Numbered from the stretch's first letter, positions 33,806 through 43,462 are shown. The stretch: 64,000 bases of DNA from Agrilutibacter niabensis (GCF_042657165.1 NZ_JBHSNJ010000013.1:790202-854201), one strand, 5' to 3'. The notes: generated from the letters alone by a model not told the origin. Made by a program: numbers and translations.

Positions 33806-36694
33806 CCGGATATTCCGCTGCAACAGCGCCTTCGTATCCACCTTGGCCGGCACGACCAGCCAGTCCAGCGTCGCGCCGCGCAGGCCCGTGCTGGCGAGCA
33901 GCGCGGCCTGGCAGCGCTCGTTGCATTCGCCGATGGCCATGCCCGGCGGCAGCAGGCTCTGCACTTCCAGCTGCGAGATCGCGTCGTTGTTGCGGATCGC
34001 CTGAGCGTGCACGTTGGCGAGGATGCGCAGGGCGCGCGGGTTGTCTCCCTCGTTGATCGCGCTGACGGCGTCGAGTACGTCGAGGCGGTTGCTCAGCGTC
34101 CAGATGCCGGCCAGGCCGAGCTTGCGCGCCGCTTCTGAGTGTTTGCGGACCGCCTTCCAGTCGCCGCGCGTGGCCGCGGTTTCGGCCAGCGAGGTTTCGG
34201 TGATGGCGATCATCCATTCGTACTGGGTGGCGCGCGCCAACGGCAGGATGCGCTGCAGCATGCGTTCGGCGGTGGCGGCATCGCCCGCGCGGGTGAGCGA
34301 GGTGGCGATCCACAGTTCGGTCGCCCACCGGTCCGGGCCGTCCGGCAACTGCCCAACCTCCTTCTGTGCGGCCAGCAACTGTTCGCGCGCCCTGCTGCGA
34401 TCGCCGGCGGCGAGATCGACCGTGGCGTTGCCGATCCTCGCCTGCAGGCGCGAGGACGGCGATTCCGGCGCGCCGCACTTCTTCCAGTTCGCGCGCGCGC
34501 GCTGCGTGTCGCCCATCACCAGGCGCAGGTCGGCGCGCACGCAGGCGAAGCGCGCTGACGCCTCGGAGTGGTCCTGTCCGGGATTGGTGTCGCGATCGCG
34601 CTTTTCCCCTTGGTCGAGCACGCTTTCGGCCAACACCAGCCGACCGCGCTGGGCGTGGATGATGGCCTGGTAGGACGACAGCCAGACCGGGATGTCGCCC
34701 TGCAGTCCCACCTTGCCGAGGCTGGTGATCCGGCGGCTCGCCGAGTCGAACTGGCCGCGCAGGAAATCCTCGTTGAGCAGGTGGAGCTCGAGCATGCGTT
34801 GCTCGTAAAGGTCGCCCGCGTTCAGCGCGGTGGCCAGCGCCTGTTCCAGCCGTGCACGGTAGGCCGGCATGTCGCCGCGCTCATAGTGGCGCAAGGCCAC
34901 CAGGTGCAGCATCTCGGTCTCCAGGCGGCGGTAGCCGCGTTCGCGCGCCTGCGCGAGCAGCGCGTCCAGCCCGCTTTCCGGCGGCTGGTCGCGGCGGCTG
35001 CTTTCGGCCAGGAAGCGCGCGTACAGCGCGTCCATTTCGTTGCCGGCGAGTTCGAACTGCTTGGCCGCGGCTTCATACCCCGAGAGGTCGGCCTTCTCTT
35101 CGTACTGATAGGAATCGGTCTGCGCGGCCAGCAGCAATGCGTCACCCCGTTCCTGCGCCCAGCCCTTGCCGGCAGCCGCGGCGATGCGTTCGGCGGCGAG
35201 GGCGTTTTCGCGGGCGCGCTTGGGATCGCCCAGCGAGAGGTATGCGTAGGCCAGGTTCAGGCGCTGGCGCAGGCGGATGCCGGCGGACTGCTTGTCCCAG
35301 TCGGGATGGTTGAGCAGTGCCAGCGCTTCCTTGTGCAGGTTGGCGACATTGAGGTTGGCCGCCTGCTCCAGCGTATAGGCGCGCTTTTGTGGATGCTTCG
35401 CCGCCAGCTGGCCCCATGCTTTGGCGGCTTCCTCGAATTTCTCGGGGTTGCGCGACAGGCGCTCGGCATCGAGCACGTCGGCGACGTCGTCGGGGATCGG
35501 CTGCAGCAGGCGCAATGCCGTTTCCGTCTGTTCGATCGCCGGCGCCGCCCGCGACAGCCGCGACAGCACATAGCCCAGCTGCATTCGCGGCAGCCCGAAT
35601 TGCGGCGCAAGGCGAACCACGTCCTGCAGGATGTCGGCCGACTGTACCCAGTCGCGGCGCTCCATCGCTTCCACGCCCTCGGCGTAGCGGCGTGCGGCAT
35701 TGGTATCTGCGGCGAGTGCGGGCCAGCGCTCGCTTGCGCGCGCGGGCACGAGCGCGGCGAGCAGCTCCTGCGAGAGCTCATCGGCCATTTCGGGCAATTG
35801 CGCGGGCGTGCCCTGTTTTTCCAGCCGCTGTTCGACGCCGCCGTGGTCGAAGCGCGCGCGCAGGAACACGCGATTGGGATTGGCGCTGTCGACGCCCGAG
35901 CTGAGGAAGACGATCCGCGGCGAGTGTCCCGCCGAATCCGCGGCGAGGTGGGCCTCGGTCAGCAGGGTCACTTCCGGCAGGCTGTCCAGCTTCCAGCCCA
36001 GCCACGCGTGCAGCAGGGTGACGGGCCAGCGCGAATCCTCGGGGGCGGCGGCGTCTTCGACATCGATCAGGGCGATGGCGAGCTGCACGGCCCGGCGCTG
36101 CTCGCGGGCAACCTGCTGGTGGTGCGACCACCACGCGATGCCGCCGGCCAGGGCCAGGACGAGGGCCGCTGCGCCGGCCCAGCGGCCCCAACGGCGCGGC
36201 CTCCGGTCCGGGATCGATGCTGCGGGGGCGACGGGCGCCTCCACCATGCCCGGCGCGGAAGCTGCCGCGGGCGACTCCTTACTATTAGCGTCGGCGGTCA
36301 CCGTGGCGCCGGCCGCCGGCGGTGCGGCGGGTGCAGGCGCCTCTGCGGCGATTTCGACCGCCCCTGGAGGCTCGAATACGTAGCCACTCTTGGCGACCGT
36401 ACGGATCCAGTGCTTGCGCGACTCACCCAGCGCCTTGCGCAGCATCCATACGCTCTGCGAGAGGTTGGCATCCTCGACGATCACCCCCGGCCATACGCGC
36501 GCAAACAGTTCGGCACGGTTGTGCAGCACCTGCGGTTCCGCCAGGAACACGAGGAGCAGGTCGAACATGCGCTGCGGCAGTTCGGCTTCCTGGTCAGGAC
36601 GGATAACCCGCCGGTAGCGCAGGTCGATCTGCACGTCGTGCACCTGGAGGCGCCGCGTCCCGGCGGGCCAGGGGTGCTGTGTCGGGTCAGCCAA
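33803..36694 (-). CDS. wHTH transmembrane regulator with large TPR-like domain
   Basis: 963 aa. The OmpR/PhoB-type winged helix occupies about residues 15-110 (LPQRMFDLLLVFLAEPQVLH, then DANLSQSVWMLRKALGE and IRTVAKSGYVFEPP). A Pro/Ala-rich linker follows, then one membrane span near 175-192 (WAGAAALVLALAGGIAWW) and about 760 residues of helical repeats of TPR type outside the cytosol. This is CadC/ToxR-like architecture: DNA binding inside, sensing domain in the periplasm. Start is TTG 36694 with AGAGA upstream. It is single gene; the targets are unknown, though the protease genes begin 0.9 kb upstream of its start on the other strand. Confidence 0.85.
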   Translation of the reverse strand: MADPTQHPWPAGTRRLQVHDVQIDLRYRRVIRPDQEAELPQRMFDLLLVFLAEPQVLHNRAELFARVWPGVIVEDANLSQSVWMLRKALGESRKHWIRTVAKSGYVFEPPGAVEIAAEAPAPAAPPAAGATVTADANSKESPAAASAPGMVEAPVAPAASIPDRRPRRWGRWAGAAALVLALAGGIAWWSHHQQVAREQRRAVQLAIALIDVEDAAAPEDSRWPVTLLHAWLGWKLDSLPEVTLLTEAHLAADSAGHSPRIVFLSSGVDSANPNRVFLRARFDHGGVEQRLEKQGTPAQLPEMADELSQELLAALVPARASERWPALAADTNAARRYAEGVEAMERRDWVQSADILQDVVRLAPQFGLPRMQLGYVLSRLSRAAPAIEQTETALRLLQPIPDDVADVLDAERLSRNPEKFEEAAKAWGQLAAKHPQKRAYTLEQAANLNVANLHKEALALLNHPDWDKQSAGIRLRQRLNLAYAYLSLGDPKRARENALAAERIAAAAGKGWAQERGDALLLAAQTDSYQYEEKADLSGYEAAAKQFELAGNEMDALYARFLAESSRRDQPPESGLDALLAQARERGYRRLETEMLHLVALRHYERGDMPAYRARLEQALATALNAGDLYEQRMLELHLLNEDFLRGQFDSASRRITSLGKVGLQGDIPVWLSSYQAIIHAQRGRLVLAESVLDQGEKRDRDTNPGQDHSEASARFACVRADLRLVMGDTQRARANWKKCGAPESPSSRLQARIGNATVDLAAGDRSRAREQLLAAQKEVGQLPDGPDRWATELWIATSLTRAGDAATAERMLQRILPLARATQYEWMIAITETSLAETAATRGDWKAVRKHSEAARKLGLAGIWTLSNRLDVLDAVSAINEGDNPRALRILANVHAQAIRNNDAISQLEVQSLLPPGMAIGECNERCQAALLASTGLRGATLDWLVVPAKVDTKALLQRNIR

Positions 36695-37576
36695 AACGCG
36701 TTCTCTCGAACCGGCGGAGGCGAAATCCTAGCCGTTGCGGGCGCCGGTTCGTAATGCAGTGCAGCAATAAGTGATCGGGTTGCGGCCAAATTCGGCAAAT
36801 TGCCCCCCGCGCCGGCGGAAGCAGCGAGCGGAGACCGGGCAGGCGATCGGACGCGAAAACGGTTTCCAAGCAGAATTTGGTTACGAAACGGTTAGTTGAC
36901 CCTACACCGGCCACAGTTCGAAGTCGATTTGAGAACTTTTTGAGGTTGCGGACGAGGTCTAAAGCGCCCTCGAGCGCCTTTTATCGACGGGTCGAACGGA
37001 GGCCCACCGATCGGCGCCCCTCTGCCCCCGGACATCCGTCCGGGGGCGGGGGAGCAGTCTTCCGGACCCGCGCCCCCATCGGCGCTCGTCCTTCGCACTG
37101 GCGGGATGGCCAGCACACGAATTCACGACCTTGGCCGGGAGCGGCGCACTGCACCGCCAGGCTTACAGGAATCGCGGCTTTGAGGAACCGCGCCAGCGGA
37201 AGGGGACAGGACGTCCTGCAGGGAAGCAACGCTTCAAGGAGAAGCAACCGCCCCGGTGCGAACCGGGGCCTTGATCGGGATCGGGCTGCACGCGGGGATG
37301 CAGCGGCCCGAGCGGGACCGCCGCGACGGATGCGGGGGCGCGATGCGCGATGCCGGATGGCATCCCGTCGGCGGCATCCGGCCGGATCACGTGATCCGTG
37401 AAGCAGCGGTCCAGGCAGTGGAGTAGTGGTTGGTCCTTCGTCATGGATGGCGAAGGTGGCATGCCGGTGGCGATGCGCGCGCAGGAGCGCAAGGCGCGGC
37501 CACTCGAAGTACCAGTCGGTCATCTCCATCCGGTCCGGATGGAGTCCATGCAACCAAGCCCAGAGGGAATCACCTG
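36695..37576. other. Gene-free region with several perfect hairpins
   Basis: 882 nt without a convincing gene. It holds the divergent promoters of the wHTH regulator and protease 1. Visible structure: direct repeat of AAACGGTT near 36857 and 36886; GCCCCCGGAC/GTCCGGGGGC, 10-bp stem (37024-37047); CCCCGGT-GCGA-ACCGGGG with a GNRA loop (37251-37268); palindrome GGATCACGTGATCC (37384-37397); CTCCATCCGG-T-CCGGATGGAG (37524-37544), 33 nt before the protease ATG. It may be a long structured 5' leader. No -35/-10 pair was assigned with confidence. Confidence 0.55.
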
Positions 37577-39661
37577 ATGTCCGTATCCCACCGTCGCATG
37601 CGCCTGCATGCGCTGGCCGCTGCCACCGCGGTCGCCGTCACCACCCTGGCCTCTCCGGCCTTCGCCGCCCAGCGCCTGAACCTGTCGGGCCTCGAAGCCG
37701 GCGTCCAGTACGACCGCTTCATCGTCAAATACCGCGCAGGCACCGCCGAAGGCGCCGATACCGGAAAGGCCAAGGCCGCGCTGGTGCGCGCCACCAAGGC
37801 CGGCGTCGCCGGCAAGAGCCTCGCCCTCGGCCACGTGCGCCGCATGGCGCTGGGTGCCGACGTCGTCAAGGCCGATCGCAAGCTCGACCGCGCCGAAGCC
37901 GAAACCCTCATGCGCGAGATCGCCGCCGATCCGAACGTCGAATACGTCGAACTCGACAAGCTCAACAAGCCCTACCTGACCCCGAACGACACCCGCTACA
38001 GCGAGCAGTGGGGCTATTCGGGCACCTACGGCATCAAGGCCAACCAGGCGTGGGACGTGACCAACGGTAGCGGTACGGTCGTGGCCGTGCTGGATACCGG
38101 CATCACCAATCACAGCGACCTCAACGCCAACATCCTGCCGGGCTACGACTTCATCATCGACACCACCGTGTCGAACGATGGGAACGGCCGCGACAGCGAT
38201 CCGAGCGATCCGGGCGACTGGGTCACCGCCAACCAGTGCGGCGGCACCCACGCGGCGCAGAACTCGAGCTGGCACGGCACCCACGTGGCCGGCACGATCG
38301 CCGCCATCACCAACAACGCCAAGGGCGTCGCCGGCGTCGCCTACGGCGCCAAGATCGTCCCGGCGCGCGTACTCGGCACCTGCGGTGGCTACGACTCCGA
38401 CATCGCCGACGCGATGATCTGGGCGTCGGGCGGCACCGTCAGCGGCGTGCCCGCCAACGCCAACCCGGCCGAAGTGATCAACCTCAGCCTCGGCGGCTCC
38501 GGCGCCTGCAGCACCACCACGCAGAACGCGATCAACAGCGCCGTCGGCCGCGGCACCACCCTGGTCATCGCCGCCGGCAACGACAACACCAACGTGTCGA
38601 ACGCCTCGCCGGCGAACTGCAACAACATCATCGCCGTCGCCTCGATCACCAGCACCGGCGCGCGTTCGTCGTTCTCCAACTACGGCACGCTGATCGACAT
38701 CGCCGCCCCGGGTTCGAACATCCTGTCGACGCTCAACGCCGGCACCACCACGCCGGGCGCCGAGACCTACGCTTCGTACAACGGCACCTCGATGGCGACC
38801 CCGCACGTCGCCGGCGTCGTCGCGCTGATCCAGTCCGTCGCCACCACGCCGAAGACCCCGGCGCAGGTCGAAGCCCTGATCAAGGGCAACGTCACCGCGT
38901 TCCCGTCGACCCCGTCGCAGCCGATCGGCCCGGGCATCCTCAATGCCAAGGCCGTCGTCGACGCCACCAACGGCACCACGCCGCCGCCGACCAACGTCCT
39001 GACCAAGGGCGTGGCGGCGACGGGCCTGGGCGCTGCGACCGGCGGCTACGTGAAGTACACGATGGTGGTGCCGGCCGGCGCGACCAACCTGACCTTCACC
39101 ACCTCGGGCGGCACCGGCGACGCGGACATGTACGTGAAGTTCGGCAGCGAGCCGACCGACACCGTGTACGACTGCCGTCCGTACAAGTCCGGCAACGCCG
39201 AGAGCTGCACCTTCGCGGCGCCGTCGGCCGGTACGTACTACATCAACCTGAAGGCGTACTCGACCTTCTCGGGCGTCAGCCTGGTCGGTGACTACACCAC
39301 CGGCGGTGGTGGTGGTGGCGCGCAGACCTACAGCAACACCGCCGACTATGCGATCAACGACAACGCCACGGTGGATTCGCCGATCACGGTCTCCGGCCGC
39401 AGCGGCAATGCCCCCAGCAACGCGTCGGTGACCGTGGCGATCGTGCATACCTACCAGGGGGACCTGAAGGTGGACCTGGTCGCGCCGGATGGTTCGCTCT
39501 ACAACATCCACAACCGCACTGGCGGCAGCGCCGACAACGTCAACAAGACGGTGACGCTGAACCTGTCGACCGAAGCGCTGAACGGCACGTGGAAGCTGCG
39601 CGTGAACGACAACGCCGGTGGCGACGTCGGTTACATCAATAGCTGGAGCGTCACGTTCTGA
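37577..39661 (+). CDS. Secreted S8 subtilisin-like protease 1 (PPC + P domains)
   Basis: 694 aa preproenzyme. Signal peptide about 1-31; I9-like propeptide about 40-130 (YDRFIVKYRAG, DPNVEYVELD); catalytic domain with the Asp in VVAVLDTGI, His in SWHGTHVAGT, Asn in the oxyanion region VIAAGND, and Ser in NGTSMATPHVAG. C-terminal modules are a PPC domain (TGDADMYVKFG, YDCRPYKSGN) then a P/homo B proprotein-convertase domain (GDLKVDLVAPDG, LNGTWKLRVNDNAGG). It is likely secreted by Sec and the type II system, where PPC is usually removed. GAGGG precedes ATG 37577. A strong terminator follows. Confidence 0.95.
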   Translation: MSVSHRRMRLHALAAATAVAVTTLASPAFAAQRLNLSGLEAGVQYDRFIVKYRAGTAEGADTGKAKAALVRATKAGVAGKSLALGHVRRMALGADVVKADRKLDRAEAETLMREIAADPNVEYVELDKLNKPYLTPNDTRYSEQWGYSGTYGIKANQAWDVTNGSGTVVAVLDTGITNHSDLNANILPGYDFIIDTTVSNDGNGRDSDPSDPGDWVTANQCGGTHAAQNSSWHGTHVAGTIAAITNNAKGVAGVAYGAKIVPARVLGTCGGYDSDIADAMIWASGGTVSGVPANANPAEVINLSLGGSGACSTTTQNAINSAVGRGTTLVIAAGNDNTNVSNASPANCNNIIAVASITSTGARSSFSNYGTLIDIAAPGSNILSTLNAGTTTPGAETYASYNGTSMATPHVAGVVALIQSVATTPKTPAQVEALIKGNVTAFPSTPSQPIGPGILNAKAVVDATNGTTPPPTNVLTKGVAATGLGAATGGYVKYTMVVPAGATNLTFTTSGGTGDADMYVKFGSEPTDTVYDCRPYKSGNAESCTFAAPSAGTYYINLKAYSTFSGVSLVGDYTTGGGGGGAQTYSNTADYAINDNATVDSPITVSGRSGNAPSNASVTVAIVHTYQGDLKVDLVAPDGSLYNIHNRTGGSADNVNKTVTLNLSTEALNGTWKLRVNDNAGGDVGYINSWSVTF

Positions 39662-39691
39662 TCGCCACGCGCGAACAGGATGGTTGAAACC

Positions 39692-39721
39692 AAGACCCCG
39701 GCCTGGCCGGGGTCTTTTTTT
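39692..39721 (+). terminator. Rho-independent terminator after protease 1
   Basis: GACCCCGGCC/GGCCGGGGTC stem, flanked by AA/TT, followed by a run of T. It is a clear intrinsic terminator. Confidence 0.9.
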
Positions 39722-40018
39722 CCCGCGGTCCGGGCACGGAGTCGTCGCCTCCCCGCTCGCAGGTGTTGCACTGCAGCAGTGCCGTCGGCTTCGCCAGGCC
39801 CCCGATTCGGGCTGACGGAGCGGCGACGCCGCGTTTCACAGATTCCGAAGGTTTCCGGCCCTAGCGTCGCGCGGTCGCTGACGCTTGGGCCCGTCGCGAT
39901 GCCCGTGGCTGATCCTTCTCGTTCTGGCGACCACGCCGGTGCACGCAAGGCAGCGCGGGGGCAAACGGAAATGCGCAGCCGCGTTCGCGGCTAACCACTC
40001 AATGCTCGGGGGTACATC
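39722..40018. other. Intergenic region between the tandem proteases
   Basis: About 300 nt after the protease-1 terminator. It should hold the promoter of protease 2, but I see no convincing -35/-10 pair, repeat or small gene. Confidence 0.4.
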
Positions 40019-42322
40019 GTGAACAAGCACTCAGTACGCATGAATGCGCTTGCTGTCGCTACGCTGTTGGCGCTCGCAACCGGATCGGCCATCGCCGCAG
40101 GCCGCGTGGAAGCCGACGGCCTGCAGTCCGCTCAAAGCTTCGACCAGTTCATCGTGAAGTACCGCGACGGCAGCGCGCCACGCGCCAATGCCGCCAATCT
40201 GCAACGCGCGCTCGACAGCGCCGCCAGCGCCGCAGGCAATCGCGTGCAGGGACTGAGGCACCTGCGCCGCCTGGCTGTCGGCGCCGACGTGGTCCGCACG
40301 GGCCGCAAGCTCGACCGCGTCGAGGCCGAGGAGCTGATGCGGCAACTTGCCGCCGATCCGAACGTCGAGTACGTCGAAGTCGATCGCCTGCTGCAGGCCG
40401 TGCTGACGCCCAACGATCCGCAGTATCCGCAGCAGTGGGGCTACCACGATTCCGACGCCGGCATCCGCGCCAACGAGGCCTGGGATTCGGCGACCGGCAC
40501 CGGCGTGATCGTGGCGGTGCTCGATACCGGCATCACCAGCCACAGCGACCTCAATGCCAACGTGATCGCCGGCTACGACTTCGTCAGCGATGCGACCGCC
40601 GCGCGCGACGGCAACGGGCGTGACTCCAATCCCGCCGACCAGGGCGACTGGTACTCCGCCGGCGAATGCGGCCAGGTCACCGGATCGAATTCCAGCTGGC
40701 ACGGCACCCACGTCGCCGGAACCGTGGCCGCGCTGACCAACAACGGCGTCGGCGTCGCCGGCACCGCGTTCAATGCCAGGATCCAGCCGGTACGCGTGCT
40801 CGCCAAGTGCGGCGGCAGCATCTCCGACATCGCGGACGCGATCACCTGGGCGTCCGGCGGCACCGTCAGCGGTGTTCCGAACAATGCCAATCCGGCCGAA
40901 GTGATCAACCTCAGCCTCGGCGGTGGCGGCTCGTGCAGCTCGACGATGCAGTCGGCGATCAACGGTGCGGTCGGCCGCGGCACGACATTGGCGATCGCAG
41001 CGGGCAACAGCAACGCCAACACGTCCGGGTTCACCCCGGCCAACTGCAATAACGTGATCGCGGTGGCGTCGGTCACCAATACCGGCCAGCGCTCGAGCTT
41101 CTCCAACTACGGCGCGCTCATCGACATCGCCGCGCCGGGTTCGTCGATCGTATCCACGCTCAACGCCGGCACCACCACGCCGGGCGCGGAGAGCTATGCG
41201 ACCTACAGCGGCACGTCGATGGCCACGCCGCACGTCGCCGGCGTCATCGCCCTGCTGCAGTCGGTGTCGGCCACGCCGAAGACGCCCGCCGAAGTCGAGA
41301 CCATCATCAAGAACAACTTCCGCCCGTTCCCGGTGACGCCGACGCAGACCATCGGTCCGGGCATCCTCGATGCGAAGAAGGTGGTCGACGCCGCGGGCGG
41401 TGGTGGTGGCAACGTGCCGCCGGCGGCCAACTTCACCTTCACCACCAGCGGGTTGACTGCCAGTTTCACCGATACCTCCAGTGACAGCGACGGCACGATC
41501 GCCTCGCGCAGCTGGAACTTCGGCGACGGCACCACTTCCACCGCGACCAATCCGAGCAGGACCTACGCGGCGGCGGGCACCTATACGGTCACCCTCACCG
41601 TCACGGACGACGATGGCGCCACCAACACCCGCACGCAGTCGGTCACCGTGAGCACGGTCAGCAACGTCCTGCAGAACGGCGTGCCGGTGAGCAACATCTC
41701 CGGTGCGTCGGGCAGCCAGCAGTTCTGGACGATGAACGTGCCGGCCGGCGCCAGCAGCCTGAAGTTCACGATCGCCGGCGGAACCGGTGACGCCGACATG
41801 TACGTGCGTTTCGGGTCGGCGCCGACCACCACGACCTACGACTGCCGTCCGTACCTCAACGGCAACAACGAGACCTGCAACATCGCCACGGCGCAGACGG
41901 GTACGTACCACGTGATGCTGCGCGGCTACACCGCGTATTCGGGCGTGGCATTGACCGGCAGCTACAGCAGCGGCGGTGGCGGACAGACCTACGCCAACGG
42001 TACGGACTTCACGATCAGCGACAACGCCACGGTCGAAAGCCCGATCACCGTCTCCGGGCGCAGCGGCAATGCACCGAGCAACACGCCGGTCGCGGTGAAC
42101 ATCGTGCATACCTACATCGGCGACCTGAAGGTGGACCTGGTCGCGCCCGACGGCAGCGTGTACGTCCTGCACAACCGCAGCGGCGGCAGTGCCGACAACA
42201 TCAACCAGACCTACACGGTCAACCTGTCGAGCGAGCCGCTCAATGGCACCTGGCGCCTGCGGGTCAACGACAACGCCAATGCCGATACCGGCTACATCAA
42301 CAGCTGGAGCATCACCTTCTAG
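40019..42322 (+). CDS. Secreted S8 subtilisin-like protease 2 (PKD + PPC + P domains)
   Basis: 767 aa paralogue of the preceding protease, with GTG start 40019. Signal peptide about 1-27, propeptide to about 125, catalytic Asp in VLDTGITSHSD, His in SWHGTHVAGT, and Ser in SGTSMATPHVAG. Unlike protease 1, a PKD domain (about 465-545: ASFTDTSSDSDGTIASRSWN, FGDGTTST, YTVTLTVTDDDGA) is inserted between the catalytic and PPC domains. The PPC (GDADMYVRFG) and P domain (GDLKVDLVAPDGSVY, LNGTWRLRVNDNA) close the protein. PKD domains often aid binding to insoluble protein or cell surfaces. It has its own terminator and is probably a separate transcript. Confidence 0.95.
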   Translation: MNKHSVRMNALAVATLLALATGSAIAAGRVEADGLQSAQSFDQFIVKYRDGSAPRANAANLQRALDSAASAAGNRVQGLRHLRRLAVGADVVRTGRKLDRVEAEELMRQLAADPNVEYVEVDRLLQAVLTPNDPQYPQQWGYHDSDAGIRANEAWDSATGTGVIVAVLDTGITSHSDLNANVIAGYDFVSDATAARDGNGRDSNPADQGDWYSAGECGQVTGSNSSWHGTHVAGTVAALTNNGVGVAGTAFNARIQPVRVLAKCGGSISDIADAITWASGGTVSGVPNNANPAEVINLSLGGGGSCSSTMQSAINGAVGRGTTLAIAAGNSNANTSGFTPANCNNVIAVASVTNTGQRSSFSNYGALIDIAAPGSSIVSTLNAGTTTPGAESYATYSGTSMATPHVAGVIALLQSVSATPKTPAEVETIIKNNFRPFPVTPTQTIGPGILDAKKVVDAAGGGGGNVPPAANFTFTTSGLTASFTDTSSDSDGTIASRSWNFGDGTTSTATNPSRTYAAAGTYTVTLTVTDDDGATNTRTQSVTVSTVSNVLQNGVPVSNISGASGSQQFWTMNVPAGASSLKFTIAGGTGDADMYVRFGSAPTTTTYDCRPYLNGNNETCNIATAQTGTYHVMLRGYTAYSGVALTGSYSSGGGGQTYANGTDFTISDNATVESPITVSGRSGNAPSNTPVAVNIVHTYIGDLKVDLVAPDGSVYVLHNRSGGSADNINQTYTVNLSSEPLNGTWRLRVNDNANADTGYINSWSITF

Positions 42323-42351
42323 TGCGGGACGCGATTGGCCCGGCAAAAACA

Positions 42352-42380
42352 AGGACCCCGGCTTCGGCCGGGGTCTTTCT
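42352..42380 (+). terminator. Rho-independent terminator after protease 2
   Basis: GACCCCGGC-TTCG-GCCGGGGTC, a 9-bp stem with a UUCG tetraloop followed by TTTCT. It is nearly the same stem as after protease 1. Confidence 0.85.
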
Positions 42381-42482
42381 CTGCATTCCCATGCCGATCG
42401 TATGGCCCGGAAATGCTACGTATCGTCGCCTCGCATCATCGGCCGCGGGCGCGGCATCCGCCCGTGCGGAGGCCGAAGGCCG

Positions 42483-42974
42483 CTACGGGCCAATCGGCTC
42501 GAAGCGGTTGGCGGCGACGTTCTTGCGCACCTTCTGCGGATCCCACACCCGGCCGTTCATGGCGATGTACACGCCCGGCGGCAGCGACTGCACCGCACCG
42601 ACCGCGCAACCCACGTTGAACTCCGCGTCCGAGCCGCGGAAGCGCGCCGGGCTCAGCGCACCGGTGAGCACGATGGTCTTGTCGGTGAGCGACGCCAGCA
42701 CCTTGGCGGTTTCCACCATCGTGTCGGTGCCGTGCGTGACCAGCACGTGCTTCGCCGGTTGCGCGGCGATGGCGGCACGGATGAGCTCGCGGTCCCCGGT
42801 GGTGATGTGCAGCGAGTCCTTGCGGATGATCGGAATCACGCTGAACTCGAACGCCACGCCCAGCTCGCGCAGGATGCTGCCGATCTGCGGCTCGCCGATC
42901 TGGTAGTCGGACTTGTCGTCGAAGTAGATCTTGTCGATCGTGCCGCCGGTGGTGACGATGCAGAGCTGGTCCAT
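42483..42974 (-). CDS. Short asparaginase-domain protein
   Basis: 163 aa. The N-terminal half of a type I/II L-asparaginase is present: catalytic Thr loop TTGGTIDKIYFDD at 7-19 and the second Thr/Asp set in VTHGTDTMVETAKVL, plus TGALSPARFRGSDAEFNVG. A normal asparaginase is ~330 aa; the C-terminal domain is missing. This short form is recurrent in gammaproteobacteria annotation, so it is probably a real small protein, not a broken gene. The substrate is uncertain. ATG 42974. Confidence 0.85.
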   Translation of the reverse strand: MDQLCIVTTGGTIDKIYFDDKSDYQIGEPQIGSILRELGVAFEFSVIPIIRKDSLHITTGDRELIRAAIAAQPAKHVLVTHGTDTMVETAKVLASLTDKTIVLTGALSPARFRGSDAEFNVGCAVGAVQSLPPGVYIAMNGRVWDPQKVRKNVAANRFEPIGP

Positions 42975-43111
42975 GGTGGTTCGCACGCTGTGGGGTGGCC
43001 AATTGTAGGGCCCGCCCGCGGCAAACCCGAGGCCCCGGACATTGCCGGGCCGCGCGCGGCCGATCACGGCAAACCCGCCGGAGCGTGGCGCCCAGCCCCG
43101 TAGAACCCGCC

Positions 43112-43462
43112 CTACGTCTTCTGCTTCGAGAAACGGGCCCTGATGCCCGGAACGTTGGCGGCCGCGATCACCACCAGCGCCAGCACGATTTCGGCCGTGG
43201 CGAACATCCGCTCCGGCGCCCGAGTCCACGCGGCCATGATTCCATGGCTGAACCACCCCAGTGCCAGCACGCTGGCCCAGAACCCGGCTTTGCGCCAGCC
43301 GCGCAATGCGGCCAGCGCCAGCATGGCCGGCGGCAGCGCGAACACCAGCAACGCCGCCCACGGCGACGGTGTGGCGCCGAACCACAACAGGTACAGCCCG
43401 GTCAGGGCGATCAGCGCCGTGATCAGCACGCGCCGCGACAGGCTGCCACTGAACACGCTCAT
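43112..43462 (-). CDS. DUF2069 membrane protein
   Basis: 116 aa, four membrane spans (VLITALIALTGLYLLWF, PWAALLVFALPPAMLALAAL, AGFWASVLALGWFSHGIM, ATAEIVLALVVIAAANV). The pattern with LWF...P...LP and WFSHG..A fits DUF2069. Start overlaps the wrbA stop (ATGA), a pairing seen in other xanthomonads. Function is unknown. Confidence 0.8.
   Translation of the reverse strand: MSVFSGSLSRRVLITALIALTGLYLLWFGATPSPWAALLVFALPPAMLALAALRGWRKAGFWASVLALGWFSHGIMAAWTRAPERMFATAEIVLALVVIAAANVPGIRARFSKQKT

Noticed and set aside
37524..37544. CTCCATCCGG-T-CCGGATGGAG before protease 1 as a further MocR-locus motif
   Set aside because: It shares only GGATGGAG with the motif, lacks CCAAT and the CGAGCACC half at 14 bp, and is explained as a simple dyad.
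37520..39511. 663-aa open frame antisense to protease 1 and a similar 773-aa frame antisense to protease 2
   Set aside because: Both are Gly/Arg/Val-rich mirror translations of the protease codon pattern, and have no domain or ribosome site.
43093..43113. GTAGAACCCGCCCTAC as another REP-like copy
   Set aside because: It carries only one arm of the palindrome, the second is missing; not counted with the three good copies.
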